From the NCBI RefSeq assembly GCF_025666195.1, contig NZ_CP102592.1, forward strand, positions 62,001-126,000: 64,000 nucleotides of DNA. Reading direction: 5' to 3'. This stretch comes from Xanthomonas sp. CFBP 8443 (GTDB lineage Bacteria; Pseudomonadota; Gammaproteobacteria; Xanthomonadales; Xanthomonadaceae). Shown here one piece after another: positions 51,865 through 61,937 of the stretch (position 1 is its first letter; each line of letters begins with the position of its first letter). The notes beneath the pieces were generated by a model, which saw nothing but the letters and a program-made list of their open reading frames with translations, did not search any database and was not told the origin of the DNA. Made by a program: the position numbers and the translations under genes.

Positions 51865-53849
51865 CATCGCACCGATCGCTTGCCGCGCGTGCGCGCCGCC
51901 TGTTGCTGGCGGCGCTGTGCGTGCCCGCATTCGCGCATGCGGGCGAAGCGCCGTTGTTGCATCCGCTGTTCCAGGACCACGCGGTGCTGCAGCACGATGT
52001 GCCGATCCGCGTGTGGGGCCAAGCCGCGGCGGGCGAGACGGTGACCGTGCAGCTGGCGCAGCAGCGGGTGCAGGCGCGTGCCGACCGCCAGGGCCGCTGG
52101 CAGGCGCAGCTGGCGGCGTTGCCGGCCGGCGGGCCGTACACCTTGCAGGCCAGCACCGCGCGCGGCCGCACGCAGCGCGCCGACGACGTGCTGCTCGGCG
52201 ATGTGTGGCTGTGCTCGGGCCAGTCGAACATGGAACTGTCGGTGCAACGCTCGCTGGACACGCGCAGCGAGATCGCCGATGCGCAGCAGCCGGCGATCCG
52301 CATGTTCAAGGTGCCGGCGCAGTCCAGCCCGACGCCGCAGGCGCAGTTCGGCGGCGCGGCCGCATGGCAGCCGACCACGCCGGAGACGGTCGGCGCGTTC
52401 TCCGCGGCCTGCTATTACTTCGCCCGCGAACTGCGCAAGAGCGTGGACGTGCCGATGGGACTGATCAACGCCTCCTGGGGCGGTTCGCAGATGCAGGCGT
52501 GGATCGGCGATTCGGCGCTGCGCAAGGTCGATGGCAACGCACCGGCGCTGGACGTGCTGGCGCGCTACGCCACCGATCCGCAGCAGGCGGCGCCGCGTTG
52601 GGGCAGGCTGTGGGAAGCGTGGTGGCGCGCGCACGGCAGCGGTGCACCGTGGCAGCCGGACGACGCCGGTGGCGACTGGCGTGACGTCCCGGCGCTGGAC
52701 GCCTGGGACGACTGGGGCGTGCCGCAGCTGGTCAATTTCAACGGCATGGTCTGGTACCGCAGCACGGTCACGTTGAGCGCCGAGCAGGCGAAACAGCAGG
52801 CGACGCTGGCGCTGGGGCCGGTGGACGAACTCGACCAGACCTGGGTCAACGGCCAGGCGGTGGGCAGCAGCTACGGCGCCGACCAGCCGCGCAGCTACCG
52901 CCTGCCGCGCGGCGTGCTGCACGCGGGCAAGAACACCATCGTGGTCAACGTGTACAACAGCTACCGCCGCGGCGGCCTGCTGGGCGGTGCGCAGGCGCAG
53001 CAGCTGCAACTGGGCGACGGCAGCCGGGTGGCGTTGGCCGGGTGGCGGTACCGCAGCGCGCCGCCGCAGCTGGGCACGCCGCCGCGCGCGCCGTGGTCCT
53101 CGGCCGCGGGCCTGACCACGCTGTACAACGGCATGATCGCGCCGCTCGGCCGAGTCGGCCTGCGCGGGGTGCTGTGGTACCAGGGCGAATCCAACACCGG
53201 CGACGCGGCGGGCTATCCGGCGCTGCTCGACGCCTGGCAGCGCGACTGGCGGCAGCGCTTCGGCGCGCAACTGCCGCTGCTGCTGGTGCAGCTGGCCAAC
53301 TACGGCGCGCCGCCCACCCAGCCCGGCGACAGCGGCTGGGCGCAGCTGCGCGAGGCGCAACGGCGCTTCGTCGCCGCCGACCCGCATGCCGGCCTGGCGG
53401 TGGCCATCGACATCGGCGACCGCTATGACATCCATCCGGCCAACAAGCAGGAACTCGGCCGCCGCCTGGCGCGCGCGGCGCGGCATGTGGTCTACGGCGA
53501 GGCGGTGGCGCCGTCCGGGCCGGTGCCGCATGCGCTGCGTCGCGAGGGCGCGGCGCTGGTGGTCGATTTCGACGATGTCGATGGCGCCTTGCAGGTCTAC
53601 AGCGCTGCTGCACCGATCGGCTTCGAACTGTGCGGCGCGGCATCCGGCAGCTGCCGCTACGCGCAGGCCGAACTGCAGGGCCGCAGCGTGCGCCTGCCGG
53701 TTCCCGCCGGCGCCGCGCCTACCCGCGTGCGCTACTGCTGGGCCGACAGCCCGGTGTGCACGCTGTTCGATCGCGCCGGATTGCCGGCCGGTCCGTTCGA
53801 ACTCTCCCTCCCGACCGCGGCCCGTGCGGCCACGGCTTCTTCTCCCTGA
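51861..53849 (+). CDS. SGNH-type sialate O-acetylesterase-like enzyme
   Basis: The protein has 662 residues and overlaps the GH67 stop by four bases (ATGA). It has a signal peptide ([15 protein letters not shown]). The catalytic serine is in [11 protein letters not shown] near residue 120, and the His/Asp pair is in the C-terminal part ([18 protein letters not shown]). A galactose-binding-like beta domain ([13 protein letters not shown]) is inserted in the middle. Homologues were named for sialate acetyl groups, but in this operon deacetylation of xylan is the likely task. Periplasmic. Confidence 0.88.
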   Translation: MTSHRSLAARARRLLLAALCVPAFAHAGEAPLLHPLFQDHAVLQHDVPIRVWGQAAAGETVTVQLAQQRVQARADRQGRWQAQLAALPAGGPYTLQASTARGRTQRADDVLLGDVWLCSGQSNMELSVQRSLDTRSEIADAQQPAIRMFKVPAQSSPTPQAQFGGAAAWQPTTPETVGAFSAACYYFARELRKSVDVPMGLINASWGGSQMQAWIGDSALRKVDGNAPALDVLARYATDPQQAAPRWGRLWEAWWRAHGSGAPWQPDDAGGDWRDVPALDAWDDWGVPQLVNFNGMVWYRSTVTLSAEQAKQQATLALGPVDELDQTWVNGQAVGSSYGADQPRSYRLPRGVLHAGKNTIVVNVYNSYRRGGLLGGAQAQQLQLGDGSRVALAGWRYRSAPPQLGTPPRAPWSSAAGLTTLYNGMIAPLGRVGLRGVLWYQGESNTGDAAGYPALLDAWQRDWRQRFGAQLPLLLVQLANYGAPPTQPGDSGWAQLREAQRRFVAADPHAGLAVAIDIGDRYDIHPANKQELGRRLARAARHVVYGEAVAPSGPVPHALRREGAALVVDFDDVDGALQVYSAAAPIGFELCGAASGSCRYAQAELQGRSVRLPVPAGAAPTRVRYCWADSPVCTLFDRAGLPAGPFELSLPTAARAATASSP

Positions 53850-53859
53850 GCGACCCGCG

Positions 53860-55119
53860 ATGACCCAGACTTCCGACAGCGCTTCTTCCGCCCAAGGCTC
53901 GGCCCGCGATCGCGAGATCGTCGAGGCGCGGGTCATCGTCACCTGCCCGGGGCGCAATTTCGTCACCCTCAAGATCGTCACCCGCTCCGGCGTGTACGGC
54001 CTGGGCGACGCCACTCTCAACGGCCGCGAACTGGCGGTGGCGTCCTACCTGCAGGACCACGTGGTGCCGAACCTGATCGGCCGCGACGCCGGCCGCATCG
54101 AGGACATCTGGCAATTCTTCTACCGCGGCGCGTACTGGCGGCGCGGGCCGGTGACGATGACCGCGATCGCCGCGGTGGACGTGGCGCTGTGGGACATCCT
54201 CGGCAAGATGGCCGGCATGCCGCTGTACCAGCTGCTGGGCGGGCGTTCGCGCGAAGGCGCGCTGGTCTACGGCCACGCCAACGGCCGCGACATCGCCGAG
54301 ACCAGCGAGGAAGTCGCGCGTTTCCGCGAACTGGGCTTCATCGCCATCCGCGCGCAGTGCGGCGTGCCCGGGATCAAGAAGACCTACGGCATCTCCAGCG
54401 GCGGCAAGCCCTACGAACCGGCCGAAAGCGAGCTGCCGACCGAGACCGTGTGGTCCACGCCGCGCTATCTCAGCGTGGTGCCCAAGCTGTTCGAACAATT
54501 GCGTGCCGACCACGGCGACGAAATCGAGCTACTGCACGACGCGCACCATCGGCTGACCCCGATCGAGGCGGCGCGGCTGGCGCGCGACCTGGAACCGTAC
54601 CGGCTGTTCTGGCTGGAAGACGCCACGCCCGCGGAAAACCAGCGCGCGTTCGAGACCATCCGCCAGCATTCTGTGACGCCGCTGGCGGTGGGCGAGGTGT
54701 TCAATTCGATCTGGGACTGCAAGCACCTGATCGAGCGGCAGCTGATCGACTACATTCGCACCACCATTGTCCATGCCGGTGGCATCACCCACGTGCGCCG
54801 GCTGGCCGATTTCGCCGCGCTGCACCAGGTACGCACCGGCTTCCACGGCGCCACCGACTTGTCGCCGGTGTGCATGGGCGCGGCGCTGCACTTCGACACC
54901 TGGGTGCCGAACTTCGGCATCCAGGAATACATGTTCCATTCCGACGAGGCCAACGCGGTGTTCCCGCACGACTACACGTTCCATGCCGGCCGCCTGCATT
55001 GCGGCGAGACGCCCGGGCACGGCGTGGACATCGACGAGGCCCTGGCCAAGCGCTACCCGTACGCGCCCAAGCAGCTGCCGGTGGCGCGGCTGGAAGACGG
55101 CGCGATGTGGGACTGGTGA
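53860..55119 (+). CDS. manD: D-mannonate dehydratase, enolase superfamily (ManD type)
   Basis: The protein has 419 residues and dehydrates D-mannonate to 2-keto-3-deoxygluconate; some members also act on D-gluconate. It starts after the esterase with an 10-bp gap. Signatures are [30 protein letters not shown] (mobile loop), [14 protein letters not shown] (base His after the first metal Asp), [19 protein letters not shown] and HGATDLSPV. The order and metal ligands are those of the ManD family, not of the unrelated UxuA enzyme. Cytoplasmic, no signal. It converts the product of UxuB downstream of glucuronate. Confidence 0.93.
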   Translation: MTQTSDSASSAQGSARDREIVEARVIVTCPGRNFVTLKIVTRSGVYGLGDATLNGRELAVASYLQDHVVPNLIGRDAGRIEDIWQFFYRGAYWRRGPVTMTAIAAVDVALWDILGKMAGMPLYQLLGGRSREGALVYGHANGRDIAETSEEVARFRELGFIAIRAQCGVPGIKKTYGISSGGKPYEPAESELPTETVWSTPRYLSVVPKLFEQLRADHGDEIELLHDAHHRLTPIEAARLARDLEPYRLFWLEDATPAENQRAFETIRQHSVTPLAVGEVFNSIWDCKHLIERQLIDYIRTTIVHAGGITHVRRLADFAALHQVRTGFHGATDLSPVCMGAALHFDTWVPNFGIQEYMFHSDEANAVFPHDYTFHAGRLHCGETPGHGVDIDEALAKRYPYAPKQLPVARLEDGAMWDW

Positions 55120-56825
55120 TGCGCATGCGCTGGGGACGCGCACTGGTTCTGGCGCTGCTGTGTGTCGTGGCGATGCAGACTGCATCGGCGCAGCGCGGGC
55201 AGGCCGCCAGCATTGCCGAATTCGATTGGTTCGAATACCGCGGCGACGACGCGGTGTTTGCCGAACCGCTGCCGCCCGGCCACTACCGCAACCCGGTGCT
55301 GGCCGGTTTCTATCCCGACCCCAGCGTCGTCCGCGCGGGCGATCGCTACTACCTGGTCAATTCCACCTTCGCCTATTTCCCGGCGATCCCGGTGTTCGAG
55401 AGCCGCGACCTGGTGCATTGGCGGCAGGTCGGCAACGTGGTCGAGCGCGCCGAGCAGCTGGATTACGACGGCCTGCGCGTGTCGCGCGGCATGTTCGCTG
55501 CCAGCATCGCGCACCATGACGGCCGCTTCTACGTGGTCGGCACCGCGGTGGACAGCGGCGGCAACTTCGTCGCCACCGCCGACGAGCCGGCCGGGCCGTG
55601 GTCGGCGCTGCACTGGTTGCCGGACATCGACGGCATCGATCCGTCGCTGTTCTTCGACGACGACGGCACCGCCTACCTGCTCAACAACGGTCCGCCGGAA
55701 GGCGCGCCGCTGTACGAAGGCCACCGCGCGATCTGGATGCAGCGCATCGACCTGGCGCGGATGCAGCCGGTGGGTCCGCGCAAGGTGCTGGTCAACGGCG
55801 GCACCGACCTGGCCAGCAAGCCGATCTGGATCGAAGGCCCGCACCTGTACAAGCGCGACGGCTGGTACGTGCTGTCCTGCGCCGAAGGCGGCACCGGTCC
55901 GCAGCACTCGCAGGTGGCGCTGCGCAGCCGCACGCCATGGGGTCCGTACGTGCCGGCGCCGCACAATCCGATCCTGACCCAGCGCGACCTGTCCGCCGAA
56001 CGCGCCAACCCGATCAGCAACGCCGGCCATGCCGATCTGGTCGAAGGTCCGGACGGGCAGTGGTGGGCGCTATTCCTGGCCAGCCGCCCGTACGCGGGTG
56101 ATCGCTACAACACCGGCCGCGAGACCTTCCTGCTGCCGGTCACCTGGCACGACGGCTGGCCGTCGATCCTGCCCGCCGGGCAGCCGATTCCCTACGTCGC
56201 GCCGGGGCCGGCCGGACTGCGCGCCGATGCCGACGTCGCACCATTGAGTGGCAACTTCACCTGGCGCGATAGCTTCGACGCGCCGCAACGCGACCGCCGC
56301 TGGTTGCAGCTGCGCACGCCCAAGCGCGAATGGCTCGACCTGCGCGCGCGTCCCGGCTGGTTGACCCTGCAGCCCGACACGCAAGGTCTGGAACGCAGCG
56401 GCAATCCCGCGTTCCTGGCCTACCGGCAACAGCACACGCGCTTCGATGTCAGCACCGCCGTACAGATACCGGCGCAGACGGGCCTGGTCGCGGGCCTGGC
56501 CGCATTCCAGAACGCTGATGCCTGGTACGTGCTCGGCGTGCGCCGCCGCGGCGCGCGCGCCGAGGTGTTCCTCGACAAGCGCGACGGCAAGCGCACCACC
56601 ACCGTCGCGCGCAGCGCGGTCGAGGCCAAGGGCGCGCTGCGCCTGAAGATCGCCGGCGACGGCGGCCGCTATGCCTTCGCCTACGCCGCCGATGGCCAGG
56701 ACTGGCGCTGGCTACGCCGCGACGACGACGCGGCGATGCTCAGCACTGCCGTGGCCGGTGGCTTCACCGGCGTCACTCTTGGGCCGTACGCCCGCCGCGA
56801 ACCGGATCGATCCAAGGAGCAATGA
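55119..56825 (+). CDS. GH43 beta-xylosidase/arabinofuranosidase
   Basis: The protein has 568 residues with a signal peptide (GRALVLALLCVVAMQTASAQ). Start overlaps the ManD stop (TGATG). The five-bladed propeller has catalytic base Asp in FYPDPSVVRAGDRYYLVNST, pKa modulator Asp in DIDGIDPSLFFDDDG and acid Glu in WIEGPHLYKRDGWYVL. The C-terminal part (residues about 370-560) is a beta-sandwich of the kind found in GH43 xylosidases. It trims xylose or arabinose from xylo-oligosaccharides in the periplasm. Two ATG codons, at 55119 and 55125, are possible. Confidence 0.92.
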   Translation: MRMRWGRALVLALLCVVAMQTASAQRGQAASIAEFDWFEYRGDDAVFAEPLPPGHYRNPVLAGFYPDPSVVRAGDRYYLVNSTFAYFPAIPVFESRDLVHWRQVGNVVERAEQLDYDGLRVSRGMFAASIAHHDGRFYVVGTAVDSGGNFVATADEPAGPWSALHWLPDIDGIDPSLFFDDDGTAYLLNNGPPEGAPLYEGHRAIWMQRIDLARMQPVGPRKVLVNGGTDLASKPIWIEGPHLYKRDGWYVLSCAEGGTGPQHSQVALRSRTPWGPYVPAPHNPILTQRDLSAERANPISNAGHADLVEGPDGQWWALFLASRPYAGDRYNTGRETFLLPVTWHDGWPSILPAGQPIPYVAPGPAGLRADADVAPLSGNFTWRDSFDAPQRDRRWLQLRTPKREWLDLRARPGWLTLQPDTQGLERSGNPAFLAYRQQHTRFDVSTAVQIPAQTGLVAGLAAFQNADAWYVLGVRRRGARAEVFLDKRDGKRTTTVARSAVEAKGALRLKIAGDGGRYAFAYAADGQDWRWLRRDDDAAMLSTAVAGGFTGVTLGPYARREPDRSKEQ

Positions 56826-59584
56826 CCATGCACAACGGCACCGACCGTCGCCGCGCTGCGGCCCGCACCACCCTGGCGACGACCCTGTTGCTGGCCCTGG
56901 TTCCCGGCGTCGCCGGCGCGGCGCCCGCCAAGGCATCCGCACCGCCGCCGTACCTGGACACCCAGCGCAGTTTCGAACAGCGCGCCGCCGATCTCGTCTC
57001 GCGGATGACGCTGGAGGAAAAGGCCGCGCAGATGCAGAACGCCGCGCCGGCGATCCCGCGCCTGGGCGTGCCGGTCTACGACTGGTGGAACGAGGCGCTG
57101 CACGGCGTGGCCCGCGCCGGCGGCGCCACCGTGTTCCCGCAGGCGATCGGCATGGCGGCCACCTTCGATGTGCCGCTGATGCGCGAGGTCTCCACCGCGA
57201 TCAGCGACGAAGCGCGCGCCAAGCACCACCAGGCCCTGCGCCAAGACCAGCACGGCCGCTACCAGGGCCTGACGTTCTGGTCGCCGAACATCAACATCTT
57301 CCGCGACCCGCGCTGGGGCCGCGGCCAGGAAACCTACGGCGAGGACCCGTTCCTCACCGCGCGCATGGGCGTGACCTTCGTGCAGGGCCTGCAGGGCGAC
57401 GGCACGGATGCGCCGAAGAACGCGCAGGGCGAGACCTACCGCAAGCTCGACGCCACCGCCAAGCACTTCGCCGTGCACAGCGGCCCGGAGGCCGACCGCC
57501 ACCACTTCGACGCGCACCCGTCGCAGCGCGACCTGCACGAGACCTACCTGCCGGCGTTCGAAGCGCTGGTCAAGGAAGCCCGCGTGGATTCGGTGATGGG
57601 CGCCTACAACCGCGTGTTCGGCGAATCGGCCAGCGCCAGCAAGTTCCTGCTGCGCGATGTGCTGCGCGAGCAGTGGGGCTTCGACGGCTACGTGGTGTCC
57701 GACTGCTGGGCGATCGTGGACATCTGGAAGAACCACAAGATCGTCGCCACCCGCGAGGAAGCCGCCGCATTGGCGGTGAAGAACGGCACCGAGCTGGAAT
57801 GCGGCGAGGAGTATTCCACGCTGCCGGCCGCGGTGCGCAAGGGCTTGATCAGCGAAGCCGAAGTCGACAAGGCGTTGCAGAAGCTGATGTACGCGCGCAT
57901 GCGCCTGGGCATGTTCGATCCGCCGGGCCAGCTGCGCTGGGCGCAGATTCCCGCCTCGGTGAACCAGTCGCCCGAACACGACGCGCTGGCGCGGCGCACC
58001 GCGCGCGAGTCGCTGGTGCTGCTGAAGAACGACGGCGTGCTGCCGTTGTCGCGCGCCAAGATCAAGCGCATCGCCGTGGTCGGCCCCACCGCCGACGACA
58101 CCATGGCGCTGCTCGGCAACTACTACGGCACGCCGGCCGCGCCGGTCACCGTGCTGCAGGGCATCCGCGAGGCCGCGCCCGACGCCGAAGTGCTGTACGC
58201 GCGCGGCGCCGACCTGGTCGAAGGCCGCGACGACCCCAACGCCACGCCGCTGATCGAGCCGCAGTACCTGCGCCCGTCGGCCGACTCGCCCGAGCGCGGC
58301 CTGCGTGGCGAATACTTCCGCAACCACGACCTGTCCGGTACCCCGGCGCTGGTGCGGACGGATGCGCAGATCGGCTTCAAGTGGGACCGCGGCTCGCCCA
58401 CCGACAACCTGCTCGCGCGCGGCGAAGCCGGGCCAGGCCAGGCCATCCCGGCCGACAACTTCAGCATCCGCTGGAGCGGCAAGCTGGTGCCGCCGGCGAC
58501 CGGCACCTACCACCTGGAAACCGCGGCCGACGACGGCGTGCGCCTGTACCTGGACGGCAAGCGCCTGATCGACCGCTGGAGCGCCAGCGACCGCCTGCAC
58601 GCCGACGGCATCGACGTGCGCCTGGAAGCCGGCCGCAGCTACGACCTGCGCCTGGAGTATTTCGAAGGCGAGCGCGACGCCGGCGTGCGCCTGGCGTGGC
58701 GCCAGCCCGGCGCCAAGCCGCCGCTGCAGGACGCGCTGGACGCGGCGCGGCGCGCCGACGTGGTGGTGTTCGTCGGCGGCCTGACCGGCGACGTCGAAGG
58801 CGAGGAGATGAAGGTCAACTATCCCGGCTTCGCTGGCGGCGACCGCACCGACCTGCGCCTGCCGAAGCCGCAGCGCGAGCTGCTCGAAGCGCTGCACGGC
58901 ACCGGCAAACCGGTGGTGGCGGTGCTGACCACCGGCTCGGCGCTGGCCATCGACTGGGCGCAGCAGCACGTGCCGGCGATCCTGCTGGCCTGGTACCCCG
59001 GCCAGCGCGGCGGCAGCGCCGTGGCCGACGTGCTGTTCGGCGACGCCAGCCCCGGCGGCCGCCTGCCGGTGACGTTCTACAAGGAAAGCGAAAAACTGCC
59101 CGCGTTCGACGACTACGCCATGCGTGGCCGCACCTACCGCTACTTCGCCGGCACCGCGCTGTACCCGTTCGGGCATGGCCTGGCGTACACGCAGTTCGCC
59201 TATTCCGACCTGCGCCTGGACCGCACCAAACTGGCCGCCGACGGCCAGCTGCGCGCGACGCTGAAGGTGAAGAACACCGGCAAGCGTGCGGGCGACGAAG
59301 TGGTGCAGCTGTACCTGCAGCCGCTGTCGCCGCAACGCGAGCGCGCGAACAAGGAACTGCGCGGCTTCCAGCGCATCGCCCTGCAGCCCGACGAAACCCG
59401 CGAGGTGAGTTTCGCCATCTCCCCGCAGACCGACCTGCGCATCTACGACGAAGCGCGCAAGGCCTACGTGGTGGACCCGGGCGACTACGAACTGCAAGTC
59501 GGCGCCTCCAGCAGCGACGTACGCGCCCGCCAGCGCTTCAGCGTGCAGCCGTCGCCCGCGGCGGAGGCAACGCCGCACAAGTGA
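56822..59584 (+). CDS. xyl3A: GH3 beta-xylosidase/glucosidase with PA14 domain
   Basis: The protein has 920 residues, overlaps the GH43 stop (ATGA) and has a signal region (TTLATTLLLALVPGVAGAA). The N-terminal TIM barrel ends with the nucleophile segment GFDGYVVSDCWAI (Asp near residue 296). The alpha/beta sandwich carries KNDGVLPL. A PA14 domain is inserted at about residues 495-640 (GEYFRNHDLSGTPALV, FEGERDAGVRLAW) and limits or shapes the sugar site. The fibronectin-like C-terminal domain begins near DLRLDRTKL. It releases xylose or glucose from oligosaccharides. Periplasmic. Final gene of the overlapping operon. Confidence 0.93.
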   Translation: MTMHNGTDRRRAAARTTLATTLLLALVPGVAGAAPAKASAPPPYLDTQRSFEQRAADLVSRMTLEEKAAQMQNAAPAIPRLGVPVYDWWNEALHGVARAGGATVFPQAIGMAATFDVPLMREVSTAISDEARAKHHQALRQDQHGRYQGLTFWSPNINIFRDPRWGRGQETYGEDPFLTARMGVTFVQGLQGDGTDAPKNAQGETYRKLDATAKHFAVHSGPEADRHHFDAHPSQRDLHETYLPAFEALVKEARVDSVMGAYNRVFGESASASKFLLRDVLREQWGFDGYVVSDCWAIVDIWKNHKIVATREEAAALAVKNGTELECGEEYSTLPAAVRKGLISEAEVDKALQKLMYARMRLGMFDPPGQLRWAQIPASVNQSPEHDALARRTARESLVLLKNDGVLPLSRAKIKRIAVVGPTADDTMALLGNYYGTPAAPVTVLQGIREAAPDAEVLYARGADLVEGRDDPNATPLIEPQYLRPSADSPERGLRGEYFRNHDLSGTPALVRTDAQIGFKWDRGSPTDNLLARGEAGPGQAIPADNFSIRWSGKLVPPATGTYHLETAADDGVRLYLDGKRLIDRWSASDRLHADGIDVRLEAGRSYDLRLEYFEGERDAGVRLAWRQPGAKPPLQDALDAARRADVVVFVGGLTGDVEGEEMKVNYPGFAGGDRTDLRLPKPQRELLEALHGTGKPVVAVLTTGSALAIDWAQQHVPAILLAWYPGQRGGSAVADVLFGDASPGGRLPVTFYKESEKLPAFDDYAMRGRTYRYFAGTALYPFGHGLAYTQFAYSDLRLDRTKLAADGQLRATLKVKNTGKRAGDEVVQLYLQPLSPQRERANKELRGFQRIALQPDETREVSFAISPQTDLRIYDEARKAYVVDPGDYELQVGASSSDVRARQRFSVQPSPAAEATPHK

Positions 59585-59696
59585 CCGCGATCGGTGGTGC
59601 GAGCCGTCAACGCTCGCACCACCGAAGGAGCGGGCGCGGAAGGCCGAGGTCAGCCCCACGCACGTCACCGACCACGTACCAGACCCACGCGATCCC

Positions 59697-59905
59697 CTGT
59701 AGGAGCGGCTTCAGCCGCGACCGCCTCACCGGCCAACCCCCAGCCCACCTCAGCTCCCCTGTGGGAGGGACTTCAGTCCCGACCGCCTTACCGACCAAAC
59801 CCAGCTCGCCTCAGCTCCATTGTGGAAGGGACTTCAGTCCCGACGGCTCTACCGACCAAACCCCAGCTCGCCCCAGCTCCCTGTGGGAGGGACTTCAGTC
59901 CCGAC
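59697..59905. repeat. Four REP monomers in tandem between xyl3A and uxuB
   Basis: REP units in the same direction begin at 59697, 59759, 59820 and 59881. The spacers (GACCGCCTTACCGACCAAAC and CAGCTCGCCTCAGCTCC) are also repeated, giving a unit of about 61 bp. The first unit is of the GGCTTCAGCC type and the other three are of the GACTTCAGTC type. It splits the operon but lies on the transcript path to uxuB. Confidence 0.88.
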
Positions 59906-59952
59906 AGCCCTACCGACCAAGCCTCAGACCGAAAAATCCTCCTGGATCCCCC

Positions 59953-61416
59953 GTGACCGAACCACGCCTAACCGCCGCCACGCTCCCCAACCTGCCGCCA
60001 GCCATCGCCCGCCCAACCTACGCTCTGGGCGCCGTGGGCATCGGCATCGTCCACCTCGGCGCCGGCGCCTTCCACCGCGCCCACCAGGCCGTCTACCTCG
60101 ACGACCTGCTCGCCGACGAACCGGACTGGGCAATCAGCGCCGTCTCCCTGCACAGCCCGCAAGTGCGCGACGCCCTGCGCCCGCAGGACGGCCTCTACAC
60201 CCTCGCCCTGCTCGACGAACCCCCCGAACTGCGCATCATCGGCGCCATCCGCGAAGTGCTGTGCGCGCAGGACGAACAGCCCGCCGTCCTTGCCCGGTTA
60301 GCCGACCCGGCGGTACGCCTGGTCACCCTCACCGTCACCGAGAAAGGCTACTGCCTGGCCGGCGAACAGCTCGACTTCGCGCATCCGGACATCGTCCACG
60401 ACCTCGCCACCCCGCATGCCCCGCGCAGCGCCATCGGCTACCTCGTCGCCGGCCTGCGCGCACGCCTGCGCCTGGGCCTGGCGCCGTACACCGTGCTCAG
60501 CTGCGACAACCTGCCCGACAACGGCGGCAAGCTGCGCCGCGCCGTGCTGCAGTTCGCGCACACCATCGACCCCGCACTGGCCGCCTGGATCGAAACCGAA
60601 GCCGCGTTCCCGCGCTCGATGGTCGACAGCATCACCCCGGCCAGCGACGACGCCCTGCGCGAACGCGTCGCGGCCCAACTCGGCTGCCACGATGCCTGGC
60701 CGATCCAGCGCGAGCGCTACAGCCAATGGGTGATCGAAGACAACTTCTGCAACGGCCGCCCCGCCTTCGAGCGCGCCGGCGTCACCTTGAGCGACGACAT
60801 CGCCGGCTACGACCGCGCCAAGCTGCGCCTGCTCAACGGCCCGCACTCCGCGCTGGCCTACCTCGGCTCCCTGCTCGGCCTGGACACCGTCGCCGACGCC
60901 ATGCGCCACCCGCAACTGGCCGCCTTCGTCGAAACCCTGATGCGCGAAGACATCGCACCGACGCTACAGCCAATGCCCGGCTTCGACCCGCAGCACTACA
61001 CCGGCGCCATCCTCGCCCGCTTCCGCAACCCTGCCATCGCCCACCGCCTGGCGCAGATAGCCTGGGACGGCTCGCAGAAACTGCCGGTGCGCCTGCTCGG
61101 CACCATCGCCGACGCCCTGTCCGCCGGCCGCCGCATCGACCGCCTGTGCCTGCCGATCGCAGCGTGGATGCAGTTCGTGCGGCGGCAGGCGCGGAACGGC
61201 GTGGCGCTGGTGGACCCGCTGAGCGAGGTGCTGACCGAGATCGGGCGTAGCGCGACTGGCGATGCTGGCCACGATGTGGAGGCATTCCTCGCACTGGGCG
61301 CGGTGTTCGCGCCTCTGTCGGGGGATGCACGTTTCATCGAGGCGTTGCGCAGTGCTTACGCCGCGCTGGGCGATGCTGGCGCGACGGGTGCGCAGCAAGC
61401 GCTCGCGCTCACGTAG
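59953..61416 (+). CDS. uxuB: Fructuronate reductase/mannitol-dehydrogenase family protein
   Basis: A GTG at 59953 opens 487 residues; the frame is fused upstream with non-coding sequence. It is a long-chain NAD-dependent dehydrogenase: GIVHLGAGAFHRAHQAVYLDD (Rossmann start), LSCDNLPDNGGKL, FPRSMVDSITPA, and the catalytic Lys/Asn/His set in AKLRLLNGPHSALAYLG. It reduces D-fructuronate to D-mannonate, the substrate of ManD. The position after the xylan operon fits the fate of glucuronate released by Agu67A. An isomerase (UxaC) is not in the window. Confidence 0.9.
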   Translation: MTEPRLTAATLPNLPPAIARPTYALGAVGIGIVHLGAGAFHRAHQAVYLDDLLADEPDWAISAVSLHSPQVRDALRPQDGLYTLALLDEPPELRIIGAIREVLCAQDEQPAVLARLADPAVRLVTLTVTEKGYCLAGEQLDFAHPDIVHDLATPHAPRSAIGYLVAGLRARLRLGLAPYTVLSCDNLPDNGGKLRRAVLQFAHTIDPALAAWIETEAAFPRSMVDSITPASDDALRERVAAQLGCHDAWPIQRERYSQWVIEDNFCNGRPAFERAGVTLSDDIAGYDRAKLRLLNGPHSALAYLGSLLGLDTVADAMRHPQLAAFVETLMREDIAPTLQPMPGFDPQHYTGAILARFRNPAIAHRLAQIAWDGSQKLPVRLLGTIADALSAGRRIDRLCLPIAAWMQFVRRQARNGVALVDPLSEVLTEIGRSATGDAGHDVEAFLALGAVFAPLSGDARFIEALRSAYAALGDAGATGAQQALALT

Positions 61417-61547
61417 TTGTTGTAGTTGCCCCCCGAGTCAAGTGACAGCGTCTGCAGTGCCGTAGACTTGCAGGGAATCCTACGGCGGGGCCATCGAACG
61501 GGCGCAGCGTCCCCCCGGTCCATTTCAACGCAAGGACGCATACTTTC

Positions 61548-61841
61548 ATGGCACGATCGGACGGGAACAACGACGAGTACGACCGGCTGCAGCAGGATCT
61601 GATGCGCCAGCTGGACGTCATCGCGAACGATATCGACGCAGGCAGGCTGACGCTCGAGGAAGCCTCGGCGCGTTCCAATGCGCTCATCGAAGAGACGCAG
61701 GCCAAGAGTGCGCCGTTGCTCGCCTCACGCATCGGGCAACATCGGCGAACACAACGCAGGTCGCGCGTAATCGTCGTGATCGTGGTGCTGCTCTTCGTTG
61801 CCTATCTGGGCATCAAGACCTGGGCAAACCTGTCGGGCTAG
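61548..61841 (+). CDS. Small tail-anchored membrane protein, unknown function
   Basis: The protein has 97 residues: a charged helical region (EYDRLQQDLMRQLDVIANDI, EEASARSNALIEE) likely to form a coiled coil, a basic stretch (HRRTQRRSR) and one C-terminal membrane helix (VIVVIVVLLFVAYLGI). The ATG at 61548 follows a 130-bp gap after uxuB. No family is recognised. Confidence 0.55.
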   Translation: MARSDGNNDEYDRLQQDLMRQLDVIANDIDAGRLTLEEASARSNALIEETQAKSAPLLASRIGQHRRTQRRSRVIVVIVVLLFVAYLGIKTWANLSG

Positions 61842-61937
61842 GCGTTCGCTCGCGCGGCCGCCGCCGCCGGGTCGTTCGGTCTCCCATGAAGATCGAACCT
61901 GCAGCGGTACGTTTCCGCAACGCACGGCGCATCGCCA

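Noticed and set aside
56681..59668. A 995-codon minus-strand open frame opposite the GH3 gene
   Set aside because: Shadow of the real GH3 enzyme; no start signal or family.
59697..59905. Four repeats at about 61-bp spacing resembling a short CRISPR array
   Set aside because: The spacers are nearly identical and the repeats are REP monomers.
59594..59956. A 120-codon frame running from xyl3A into uxuB
   Set aside because: It consists of REP-encoded peptide repeats ([18 protein letters not shown]) and has no independent start signal.
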